DNA from: DASRIA01 sp963768885
Lineage (GTDB): Bacteria > Actinomycetota > Thermoleophilia > Solirubrobacterales > JBBDJG01
Assembly (NCBI GenBank): GCA_963768885.1
Contig: CAVYJN010000014.1
Coordinates: 372,001-436,000, forward strand
DNA: 64,000 bases
Direction: 5' to 3'
The notes beneath the pieces are model-generated. The model did not search any database. It saw nothing but the letters and a program-made list of their open reading frames with translations, and was not told the DNA's origin. Below are positions 24,021 through 31,921 of the stretch, piece after piece (within the stretch, counting starts at the first letter, position 1; every line of letters starts with the position of its first letter). Position numbers and translations under genes: made by a program.

Positions 24021-24792
24021 GTGGCCAGGATCAAGTCGGTGAGTCACGAGGACCGGCTCACCCTCGTCGAGCACCTCGACGAGCTCCGCACCCGCATCAT
24101 CATCGCGATCGCCGCGTTCGTCGTCGGCTTCGCCCTGTGCGCATGGCAGAACCACGAGATCCTCGACATCCTCAACCGGCCGCTGCCGGGCGACCTGCGC
24201 CCGATCACCTTCGGCGTGACGGAGCCGTTCCTCACGACCATCACGGTCTCGGCCTACGCGGGGCTGCTGCTGGCGCTGCCCGTGATCCTCTATCAGCTGT
24301 ACGCGTTCGTGCTGCCGGCGTTCAGCCCCGACGAGCGACGCATCGCGCTGCCGCTGCTCCTGATGGTCCCCCTCTTGTTCATCGGCGGGGTCGTGTTCTG
24401 CTACTTCGTCGTGCTCGATCGCGGCGGTGGACTTCCTGCTGAACTTCAACGAGAGCCAGTTCAACATCCAGGTCCGCGCCCGCGACTACTACAGCTTCGT
24501 GACGCTCACCCTCATGGCGATGGGCCTGATGTTCCAGGTCCCGATGCTCATCCTCGCGGTCACCCGACTGGGGATCGTCACGCCTCGCCAGCTTCGCCAG
24601 TGGCGTGGCTACGCGTATGTGCTCATAGCGGTCGTGGCGGCGCTGCTGCCGACCGTCGATCCGGTCACGATGCTGCTCGAGATGGTGCCGCTCGTGATCC
24701 TGTTCGAGTTGAGTATCGTGCTGGCGTCGCTGCTCGGCCGCCCCGGGAGAGAGCGCGCCGCGACCGAGCCGTCAGCCGAAGGAACCCCCTGA
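24021..24792 (+). CDS. tatC: Twin-arginine translocase subunit TatC (frame broken near 24420)
   Basis: Rejoined, this gives about 256 residues with six membrane helices. N-terminal LVEHLDELRTRIIIAIAAF is the TatC signature that reads the twin-Arg signal. FSPDERR in the loop after helix 2 and the later FQVPMLILAVTRLGIVT are typical. The frame switches between FCYFVVLD and VDFLLNFNESQF; deleting C24420 (GATCGCGG) joins them. GTG 24021 is preceded by AGGAGG. It forms an operon with tatA; TatB is not present here, as in many Gram-positives. Confidence 0.88.
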
Positions 24793-24816
24793 TTCGCCGC
24801 GCAACGAGGAGCCCCC

Positions 24817-25584
24817 ATGCTGTTTGACCTGAAGGGAAAGCGGAAGCGCCTGGTCCAGGTCGTGTACGTGATGCTGGCTGTCCTGTTCGGCGGAGGCCTC
24901 GTGCTGTTCGGCGTCGGCGGGAACGTGAGCGGAGGCCTGATCGACGCCTTCCGGGGAGGAGGCGACGGCGGCACGACCAGCGCTTTCAGCGACATCGTCG
25001 ACCGCGCGGAGCGGCGCGCGGCGCGCAACCCCGACGATCCCGAAGCCCAGGTCGCCGTCGTGCGGGCGCAGTTCAACCTCGCGTCCTCGACCGAGGGCTC
25101 CGATCCCGAGACGGGCGCCCTGACCGATCGCGGCCAGCAGGCGATCATCGAGGTCACGCAGGCCTGGGACCGCTACGAGAAGCTGAAGCCGAAGAAGATC
25201 GATGCGAGCGGAGCGGCGTTCGCAGCGCTTGCGTTCGGCGCCCTCCAGGACTACGACAAGGCCGTGAAGGTGCAGGGTCAGTCGGTGAAGGCCCGACCGA
25301 GCGCGAACGGCTATTTCCAGCTCGCCGACTTCGCGTACCGCGCGGACGACGTGGAGAAGGGCAACGCGGCCGCGAAGGAGGCGGTGCGCCGCTCGCCGTC
25401 GGACCAGCGCAACACGGTGCGCTCGCTGATCGCGGACCTCAAGAAGCAGGGCGCACGGATCGCGAAGGCGGTCAAGGAGGCCGAGAAGGCGCAGAAGAAG
25501 GCGGGCACGGGCGGCGAGCCCGGCACCAACTTCGGGCCGCTTCCCGGGCAGGGCCAGCAGGGCACGGGCCAGGCCGCTCCGTAG
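24817..25584 (+). CDS. Single-pass membrane protein with TPR-like helices
   Basis: The 255-residue protein has a basic N-terminus (DLKGKRKR), one membrane helix at about 14-35, a Gly-rich linker, then helical repeats (residues about 60-215) with TPR-like features such as NPDDPEAQVAVVRAQFNLA and AAFAALAFGALQDYDKAV. A Lys-rich coil and a Gly/Gln/Pro tail end it. It starts 24 bases after tatC and may belong to the same transcript. It is probably a scaffold; function unknown. Confidence 0.75.
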   Translation: MLFDLKGKRKRLVQVVYVMLAVLFGGGLVLFGVGGNVSGGLIDAFRGGGDGGTTSAFSDIVDRAERRAARNPDDPEAQVAVVRAQFNLASSTEGSDPETGALTDRGQQAIIEVTQAWDRYEKLKPKKIDASGAAFAALAFGALQDYDKAVKVQGQSVKARPSANGYFQLADFAYRADDVEKGNAAAKEAVRRSPSDQRNTVRSLIADLKKQGARIAKAVKEAEKAQKKAGTGGEPGTNFGPLPGQGQQGTGQAAP

Positions 25585-25634
25585 GGCACGATCATGGGCC
25601 CGGGATTCAATCCCGAGAGCACGCGGGCCGTACC

Positions 25635-25640
25635 TATAAT
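25635..25640 (+). promoter_or_regulatory. -10 box of tRNA-Lys
   Basis: A perfect TATAAT lies 12 bases before the tRNA 5' end. No obvious -35 is seen in the GC-rich DNA upstream. Confidence 0.55.
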
Positions 25641-25652
25641 CCGACAGCTTCC

Positions 25653-25725
<73 letters not shown>

Positions 25726-25748
25726 TCTTGACTGCCTCCGCGGATCGC

Positions 25749-26462
25749 GTGGCGTTGAAGGCGCTGGCACTCGCCGTCGTGCTCGTCCTCGGGACGGCCC
25801 TCGCGGCGTGCGGTGGCGACGGCGACGACTCGACGACGTCCACCGCCAAGCAGGCCCGGCCGCTCCCGCGCTCCGCAGGCGCGGCCCTGATCTCGGGGAA
25901 GACATACGAGACGCGGGCCTTCGAGCCGCAGGTCGCCCTCACCGTGCCGGCGGGCAAGTGGGAGACCGTCGCGCGCGAGACGCCGACCTCGCTCGGCCTC
26001 GGGCTCGAGGCGCCGCCCCCGACGCAGAAGGCCACCGTCACGCTGGTCAGGCCGCCGAAGGTGTTCGACCCGCAGCGCGGCGGGAAGAGCGCCGGGGACA
26101 CCGAGGACCCGCCGCCCGACTTCGTCGAGTGGCTCGCCGACCATCCGCGCCTGCGCGCGACGCCGCCGCGGCTCGCCCAGGCCGGTGGCCTCGAGGGCCG
26201 GCAGCTGGACGTGACCGTCACCTCGACTCCTGCGCGCATCCCGCCCGAGTGCAGCAGCGCACCCTGCCTGCCGCTGTACGTCGATGCGCCCGGCGGCAAG
26301 CCGGTGGTGTTCGCCAAGGGCGCCCGCATCCGGTACGTCGTGCTCGACGGGCCGAACGGCCAGATCCTGGCCGAGCTCTACGTCAGCCCGGGAAGCCGGT
26401 TCAAGGCAGTCGTGCCGAAGCTCGAGCGGGCGCTCGAGCGCATGCGCTTCAGCGGGAGCTGA
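25749..26462 (+). CDS. Putative lipoprotein of unknown function
   Basis: The roughly 237-residue protein starts at GTG 25749. A hydrophobic signal ends in the lipobox LAAC, followed by an acidic GDGDDST linker and a globular domain of about 190 residues. The order TVPAGKWETVARETPTSLG, then LEGRQLDVTVT, then paired cysteines in PPECSSAPCLPLY and a C-terminal helix does not match a family I recognise. A TTG at 25728 would also be in frame but lies 2 bases from the tRNA. It may be transcribed from the tRNA-Lys promoter. A terminator follows. Confidence 0.7.
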   Translation: MALKALALAVVLVLGTALAACGGDGDDSTTSTAKQARPLPRSAGAALISGKTYETRAFEPQVALTVPAGKWETVARETPTSLGLGLEAPPPTQKATVTLVRPPKVFDPQRGGKSAGDTEDPPPDFVEWLADHPRLRATPPRLAQAGGLEGRQLDVTVTSTPARIPPECSSAPCLPLYVDAPGGKPVVFAKGARIRYVVLDGPNGQILAELYVSPGSRFKAVVPKLERALERMRFSGS

Positions 26463-26470
26463 CGACTCGG

Positions 26471-26490
26471 CCGCAATTTGCGGCTTTTTC
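26471..26490 (+). terminator. Rho-independent terminator after the lipoprotein gene
   Basis: GCCGC-AATTT-GCGGC followed directly by TTTTT (26486-26490), 8 bases after the stop codon. This is the cleanest intrinsic terminator in the window. Confidence 0.85.
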
Positions 26491-26589
26491 GGTGGCTCGA
26501 AGGAGGTCTGCCTCGCCCGCTTTGCAAGGATGCGGCCCGTCGGCTCATGGAGGTCGCCCGTAGGCGCGACCGCGATGGATCGCTGAGCC

Positions 26590-28023
26590 ATGGACACCTC
26601 TCGGGCACACCAGCCAAAGCGTCGCGCGCTCGCCTCCGCAAGCGCGTGCGTCGCGTGCGCGCTCTCGCTCGCGTTGCTCTGCGGCCCCGCGGGAAAGGCC
26701 CAGGCCGCGGGGTGCACGCGCGTCGCCGCGAACGGCGGGTCGGACAAGGCGGCCGGAACCCCCGCCGCGCCCTTCGCCACCTTCAAGAAGCTGGTCGCCT
26801 CGCTGGCGCCGGGTCAGACCGGGTGCCTGCGCGCCGGCACGTACACGGAGAACGTCCAGGTGACCGCGCAGGGCGCACCGGGAGCGCCGATCACGATCCA
26901 GAGCTATCCCGGCGAGTGGGCGACGTTCCTCGGCCGGCTGACGACCGACGAGACCAGCGCCTACCTCACCTTCCAGAGCATGACCTTCGACGGCTCGGCC
27001 GCGCCGAGCGACGGCAACGAGCTGAAGCCGAGCCCGACGGTGCACGGCGAGAGCATCTCGTTCATCGGCAACGAGGTCACGAACCGCCATACCGCGATCT
27101 GCTTCGCGGTCGGGAACGAGGACTTCGGGCGCGCTCCACACGTCGTGATCCGGCGCAACCGCATCCATGACTGCGGCCAGCTGCCGCCCACGAACCACCA
27201 GCACGGGATCTACCTGCACTCGCCGTGCTGCGCGCAGGTCACCGACAACTGGATCTACGACAACGCGGACACCGGCGTGAACCTGTTCCCCGACGCCGAC
27301 GGCAACTACATCGCGCGCAACGTGCTGTACGGGAACGGCGACAACCTCAGCTTCGCGGGCCGCGACAAGGGCGGAATCTGCTCGTCCTCCGACGACAACA
27401 TCGTCGAGCGCAACGTGATCTCGCATCCGCGCGTGCGCAAGAACATCACCTCGTGGACGCCCTGCGGCAAGCACGGGACCGGCAACGTCCTGCGCGGGAA
27501 CTGCATCTGGCCGGCGACGTTCGAGGGTGCCGAGGGGTATTCGCTGGTCAACAACCTGCACGTCGAGCCGCAGTACGTGAACGCGGCCGCGAAGGACTTC
27601 CGGATCGTGGCCGGCACGCCGTGCGCACCGCTGGTCGTCGACCCCGGCGTCGGTCACACGGGTGGAGGGGCCGGCGGAGCCGGCAAGCGCCGGCGGGCGG
27701 TCGCGCTGGCGAGCAACCGCCGTTCGGTGCGCGTGGGCGGTCGTTTCGTGTTGACCGGGAGGCTCGCGAAGGGTGCCACGGCCTCGCGGGTCGTGATCGA
27801 GGTGCGTCGCCCGGGCCGGTGGTCGACGGTCCGTCGCGCCCGCCTGCGCGCCGGCGGCCGGTTCCGGGTGGTGCTGCGCCTGCGGCTGCGAAACAGGCCG
27901 AGGGCGCGGCTGGTCCTCGGCGCCGCGCGCCTCCCGCTTTCGACGCGCACGCTGAAGCTGCGCGCGCGGGCGCCGGGCGCCGGGCGCTCCGCGATCGTGC
28001 GGCTCGCGATCCGAGGCCGCTGA
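26590..28023 (+). CDS. Secreted right-handed beta-helix protein
   Basis: The 477-residue protein has a signal peptide ending AGKAQA (about residue 40). Residues about 45-330 hold parallel beta-helix repeats of the pectate-lyase-like kind, with GTPAAPFATFKKLVASL and LRAGTYTENVQVT at the start and NHQHGIYLHSPC, VNLFPDADGNYIARNVLYG and DDNIVERNVIS later. Several cysteines could form disulfides. A basic Arg-rich region of about 130 residues that looks beta-structured ends the protein. No catalytic set is certain, so it may bind or cleave a polysaccharide. Confidence 0.7.
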   Translation: MDTSRAHQPKRRALASASACVACALSLALLCGPAGKAQAAGCTRVAANGGSDKAAGTPAAPFATFKKLVASLAPGQTGCLRAGTYTENVQVTAQGAPGAPITIQSYPGEWATFLGRLTTDETSAYLTFQSMTFDGSAAPSDGNELKPSPTVHGESISFIGNEVTNRHTAICFAVGNEDFGRAPHVVIRRNRIHDCGQLPPTNHQHGIYLHSPCCAQVTDNWIYDNADTGVNLFPDADGNYIARNVLYGNGDNLSFAGRDKGGICSSSDDNIVERNVISHPRVRKNITSWTPCGKHGTGNVLRGNCIWPATFEGAEGYSLVNNLHVEPQYVNAAAKDFRIVAGTPCAPLVVDPGVGHTGGGAGGAGKRRRAVALASNRRSVRVGGRFVLTGRLAKGATASRVVIEVRRPGRWSTVRRARLRAGGRFRVVLRLRLRNRPRARLVLGAARLPLSTRTLKLRARAPGAGRSAIVRLAIRGR

Positions 28024-28024
28024 G

Positions 28025-29578
28025 CTAGCGGCGCAGGTCGAGCGACCCGCGGCCGTTGCCGTGTGTCGGGCCGCCGCGCGGGTACGGCGCGACCATCGGA
28101 TGCTCGGAGCGCTCGTCCAGGCGGCCGCCGATCCGCGCCTCCCAGTCGTCCTCGCCGCAGTACAGGCGAAAGACCTCGCGAGCGGCGCGCAGCGCGCGAT
28201 CCGCGACCGACCGGTCGGGCTCGTCCGGGTCCTGCGCGCGCGCGAGCGCCCACGCCGCTCCATACGTGAAGCCCCAGTCGAGCAGGTCCAGCTCGAGGTC
28301 GCCGAGCCGCGAGGCCTGCTCCTCGTCGGCTGCGACCGGAGTCAGCTTCCCGGCGTGTGCCTCGTCGTTCTGGAGCGCGGCGCTGACCGCTCTGAACAGC
28401 TTCGCGCGATCGCGCGCCGGCGCCGGGGCGGCGGCCTTCCCGGGCAGGCTCGCGGCGGAGACCCCGTTGACGCGCGGGACCGCGAGCGCGTTCAGCCGCA
28501 CGCCGAGCAGCACCACGACGTTCGAGATCAACAGTCCGACCAGGAACACCACGGCCGTGGCGATCGCGGCAACGGTGTCGCCGACGACCTCGAATCCCGC
28601 GACGCAGACCGCGACCAGCGCGCACGTGAGCAGCCATGTCGCCGTGGACAGCGCCGCACCGGCGCCGAGGGCCGCGACCCCGTCCACGCGCAGGTCGGGC
28701 GTGACGTAGTAGAGCATGCTCAGCATGGTCAGCCAGACGAGCAGCACGACTCCCGATCCGAGCGTCCCGTAGGTCTCCTCGAACGTGCCGAAGCTCGCGA
28801 GGTAGAGCGCGAACCCGGTGATCGCGATCACCCAGGCAAGCGCCGCGACGACCTGCACCGACGCCACCGAGGTCGAGGCGAGCACGCGCGGGTCGCTGAA
28901 CGCCGAGCGCTGGAGCGCCGCGAACGCGACGAACGCAAGCGCCACGAGCGCGGGCCACTTCACGATGTCCCAGGCAACCACGGCATCGCCGGAGATCCCG
29001 GCCGCGTCTCCGATCGCGTGCGCGAGAGGGCCGGTCGCGATCACGCAGAGGCCCGCCAGGACGATCGCCAGTGTGAACAGCACCTGCGCAAGCACGTGGA
29101 GCGGCCCGCCTCCACCCGCGTGGTCGGCGTGGTCGTCGGCGAGCGGCCGCGCCGTGCGGCGGAAGGCGCGCAGGAAGAAGGCCGAGAGGACGGCGGTCGC
29201 CGCCACGCTTCCGGCGAGCAGCAGGACGGCGGCCTGCTTGTCGCGGATCAGGCTCTCGAGCGGGCCGTCGAGGGCCCCGGTCCCGGCTCCCATGTCCCGC
29301 ATCACGGCGAGGATCGCATCGGTCGTGGCGGGGTGGCTCCCGACGAGACCGAGCAGCCCTACGAGGCTCGCGAGCGCCGCGAGCACGCACAAAGCCGCGC
29401 GGAGGGTGAGGGAGACGACGCGGCCCGGCGACTCACCGGCCCGCACGTCCGCCAGCGCCGTGCGCAGCCGGCCGGAGGAGTCGTGCCAATGCTCGTGCGG
29501 GCGCACGCTTTCGCGCGCGCGGTCGCGCGTGCCCTGCCCCTCATCTGTCGCTCGGCCGTCCATTGCCGCTGTGCGCAT
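28025..29578 (-). CDS. YihY/BrkB family inner-membrane protein
   Basis: The roughly 517-residue protein has six to eight hydrophobic helices between about residues 60 and 365. The diagnostic YihY stretch is FGTFEETYGTLGSGVVLLVW followed by a YYVTPD motif. The family is annotated as a possible transporter or envelope protein; its function is unsettled. A hydrophilic C-terminal region of about 150 residues (with DWGFTYGAAWALARAQDP) goes beyond the usual family end. ATG 29578 is chosen because GGGAAGGG lies just upstream; the frame is open to 29641. It converges on the beta-helix gene with 1 base between the stops. Confidence 0.75.
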   Translation of the reverse strand: MRTAAMDGRATDEGQGTRDRARESVRPHEHWHDSSGRLRTALADVRAGESPGRVVSLTLRAALCVLAALASLVGLLGLVGSHPATTDAILAVMRDMGAGTGALDGPLESLIRDKQAAVLLLAGSVAATAVLSAFFLRAFRRTARPLADDHADHAGGGGPLHVLAQVLFTLAIVLAGLCVIATGPLAHAIGDAAGISGDAVVAWDIVKWPALVALAFVAFAALQRSAFSDPRVLASTSVASVQVVAALAWVIAITGFALYLASFGTFEETYGTLGSGVVLLVWLTMLSMLYYVTPDLRVDGVAALGAGAALSTATWLLTCALVAVCVAGFEVVGDTVAAIATAVVFLVGLLISNVVVLLGVRLNALAVPRVNGVSAASLPGKAAAPAPARDRAKLFRAVSAALQNDEAHAGKLTPVAADEEQASRLGDLELDLLDWGFTYGAAWALARAQDPDEPDRSVADRALRAAREVFRLYCGEDDWEARIGGRLDERSEHPMVAPYPRGGPTHGNGRGSLDLRR

Positions 29579-29747
29579 GGCCCTTCCCGCCGGCCCCGTC
29601 ACATGCCGGCAGGGCCGCATCTTCACACGCGGCCGTGGCATTGCAAACTTTTGCGCTCCAAAAAGCCGCTATTTGCCAAAAAGCGGGGGCCTGGTTAGCC
29701 TTCCGTTGCCGCTGGGGTACTGCGGTGTGCCGATCAAGGACTAGAGG
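29579..29747. other. Intergenic region with relatively AT-rich direct repeats
   Basis: This gap separates two divergent genes. It holds two CCAAAAAGC copies (29658 and 29676, period 18) in a locally AT-rich patch, and a downstream stretch with a small CCGC-N9-GCGG hairpin near 29711-29730. It must contain promoters for both directions and could hold an operator or structured leader. No known riboswitch consensus can be matched with confidence. Confidence 0.4.
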
Positions 29748-30497
29748 TTGAAGGAAGCAAGGGTGCAGCCCGGGGCGTCGGATCGCGAGCCGCACGCCTC
29801 CGGGACGCGCGGCCGGTCACCGGCCGGCGCCGGCAAGGTCGCCGCCGGAGCGGAGACGTCGATCATCGATGACATCCGCCAGATCGGCGCACGGGCCCGC
29901 GCCGCGATGGCCGAGGCCCTGCTTCCCGGCGAGCAGCCCCACGTCGTGATCCCCGGTGCGGGTGGCTCGGCGATCGTGGGCACGGGGGAGCGGATCATCG
30001 TGATCAAGTCCGGCGCCCGCGCGGGCATCCCGTTCGGAGCGAGGGCCAAGGCGTTCGAGTTCGAGAGCGTGATCGGCGTGCGGCTCGACGCGGAGGCCTC
30101 CCCGGCCGTGATCGCCGTGCACGCCCCGGTGAAGATCGCCTCGTGCCGGGTCTACTGGGCGGACAGCCGCGACAACGCGTGGAAGGCGCGCAACGCGATG
30201 CCGGTCGATCGGCCCTACGGTGCCGCGGAGGCCGGAGTCAGCGCGCTGCTGGGCCTGATGGAGGCCTACAGGGACCGCCACCCCGCCCCCGGGGCCGCGA
30301 CGCCGCCGTCCGGGCGACGTGACGGCGGCGTCGTGCAGGCGGTTCCGGAAGGGGAGGAGCGCGCCGAAGAGCGCGCGGTCGTGTCATCCCTTCCCGGCCG
30401 CCGCGAGCGGTGCCCGCACTGCCGGGCGGAGCTGCGGCCCGGGTGGCGGTACTGCCCCGGTTGCGGCGCTCCCTCGGAGAGCGCCTCCGCGCGCTAG
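29748..30497 (+). CDS. PH-like domain protein with C-terminal zinc ribbon
   Basis: The roughly 249-residue protein starts with TTG. After a disordered N-terminus, residues about 45-170 look like a small beta-barrel domain (VIPGAGGSAIVGTGERIIVIKSG, FEFESVIGVRLD) followed by a helix, in the style of bacterial PH domains. The C-terminus has a double zinc knuckle RCPHCRAEL...RYCPGCGAPSE. Such proteins often sense or tether to membranes. It overlaps the minus-strand PRC-barrel gene by 4 bases, tail to tail. The specific role is unknown. Confidence 0.65.
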   Translation: MKEARVQPGASDREPHASGTRGRSPAGAGKVAAGAETSIIDDIRQIGARARAAMAEALLPGEQPHVVIPGAGGSAIVGTGERIIVIKSGARAGIPFGARAKAFEFESVIGVRLDAEASPAVIAVHAPVKIASCRVYWADSRDNAWKARNAMPVDRPYGAAEAGVSALLGLMEAYRDRHPAPGAATPPSGRRDGGVVQAVPEGEERAEERAVVSSLPGRRERCPHCRAELRPGWRYCPGCGAPSESASAR

Positions 30498-30838
30498 TAG
30501 AACCGCGCGTAGTACTCGGCGAGCGCCAGGCGGTATTCCTGGTCGCGGTAGCCGGACGGGTCGTGCTCGGGCGCGGCCTTGATCTCGTCGCGGGTGCGGT
30601 GCACGTGGATCCTGCGGTCCTCTCGATCGACCTGCTCGATCGTGCCGGCGGGGATCAGCACCTTCTTGCCCACGATCCACGGGCCCGTGTCGACGACCAG
30701 CCAGCTCGCCCCGAGCTCGTCGGAATACTCGGTCACCTTGCCGACCTCTCCGTCGGTGGCCTCGACGGTGAAGCCGGTGAGGTCCACGTCCTCGATGGGC
30801 TCCACGGCCTTGTACGTCCAGATCTCGACGACAGCCAT
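30494..30838 (-). CDS. PRC-barrel domain protein
   Basis: The 114-residue protein has a PRC-barrel-like core: LTGFTVEATDGEVGKVTEYSD, SWLVVDTGPWIVGKKVLIPAG and IEQVDREDRRIHV. The C-terminus is helical and aromatic (YRDQEYRLALAEYYARFY). PRC-barrels appear in RimM, photosynthetic reaction centre H and many stress-linked small proteins. The start has a very strong ribosome site (GGAGGTGAAG, 4 bases before ATG 30838), so high expression is likely. Confidence 0.82.
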   Translation of the reverse strand: MAVVEIWTYKAVEPIEDVDLTGFTVEATDGEVGKVTEYSDELGASWLVVDTGPWIVGKKVLIPAGTIEQVDREDRRIHVHRTRDEIKAAPEHDPSGYRDQEYRLALAEYYARFY

Positions 30839-31000
30839 CTCTTCACCTCCGGTTTGCTTGCCATGTCGGCGTACCCGCATCGGGAGCGGCTGACACGGGC
30901 TCGGACGCGACGCTGACAACCGGAACGAAAGCCAGGGGGTTCCTCTAGGATTTGGCGCTGCGGCGCAACATCTGCGCCGGTTCGGGGGTTGTCTCAGCTG

Positions 31001-31921
31001 ATGAAGAAGCTCGTTGCCCTAACAGCCACGCTCGCCATCCTGGCCGCGGCCGCGGTCGCGCAGGGCGTGGTGGTGCAGCAGTTCAGCTTCCAGATCAAGG
31101 ACATCAAGTCCTGGGGCGGGTACACGGTCGTGTTCAACTCCCGCAGCTACGAGCCCAGCGGAGGGATCCCCGACGAGCTCAAGCAGAACTACCTGCGACT
31201 CCCGGTCGGCGCGACCGTGCCGAAGCTGTTCCGCAACAAGCGGTTCTACTGCGAGACCAAGAAGCTCGTCGACCAGGTCCGCATGGACAAGGGCAGCGGA
31301 CGCTTCACCCCCTACATCAACAACCTGCTGAAGGGCAAGAAGACGATCCCCAAGAACAACAAGAACCTGATCAAGACCTGTCGCTTCGCGCGCATCGGCA
31401 CCGGTCGGGTGCTGGTCGACGCGCGACCCTTCGAGGAGCGCCCGATCCCGGCGGACCTGATGATGTTCTGGACCAAGCCCGCGCCGGGCGCGGTGGCGGC
31501 GTTCGCGATCGTCGGCATCCCCGACGAGCGGGTGCCGGTCGTACAGGAGAACCCGACGGTGCGCGAGACGGTGCCGGTGATCAACGCCAACTTCTACAGC
31601 GAGAAGACGCCCGACGGCCTGTTCGACTACAAGCTCGTGCTGCCGACCGGCCCGGTCAACGGGATCAGGGTCTCGGTCGCCGAGGTGAAGGTCACGACCA
31701 CCGGCCTGACCTACACCAAGAAGACGAAGCGGTGCGTGAAGAAGCGCGGCAAGAAGTGCGTGAAGCGGAAGACCACGACGAAGCGGACCTTCTGGTTCAC
31801 CGAGCCGCCCTGCCCGCCCAGCGGCAAGCTCACGTTCGAGGCGTTCTACGGGTACGACACGGCTCCCGACGAGCTGCGCCGCTCGGAGATCCCGTGCCCG
31901 GACTTCCGCCGCGGGCGCTAG
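31001..31921 (+). CDS. Secreted protein of unknown function
   Basis: The 306-residue protein has a basic N-terminus and a hydrophobic signal ending about residue 22 (AVAQG). A beta-rich mature domain has FSFQIKDIKSWGGYTVVFNS and FYCETKKLVDQVRMDKGSG. A Lys-rich, Cys-containing insert (KRCVKKRGKKCVKRK) near residue 245 could form a disulfide loop. No family is recognised. A TAGGAT box at 30947-30952 gives a leader of about 45 bases. The stop overlaps the MMPL gene by 4 bases. Confidence 0.7.
   Translation: MKKLVALTATLAILAAAAVAQGVVVQQFSFQIKDIKSWGGYTVVFNSRSYEPSGGIPDELKQNYLRLPVGATVPKLFRNKRFYCETKKLVDQVRMDKGSGRFTPYINNLLKGKKTIPKNNKNLIKTCRFARIGTGRVLVDARPFEERPIPADLMMFWTKPAPGAVAAFAIVGIPDERVPVVQENPTVRETVPVINANFYSEKTPDGLFDYKLVLPTGPVNGIRVSVAEVKVTTTGLTYTKKTKRCVKKRGKKCVKRKTTTKRTFWFTEPPCPPSGKLTFEAFYGYDTAPDELRRSEIPCPDFRRGR

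Noticed and set aside
29641..29747. Class I cyclic di-GMP riboswitch
   Set aside because: Some strings loosely resemble the aptamer, but the key conserved core and tetraloop-receptor pairing could not be laid out, so no riboswitch is called.
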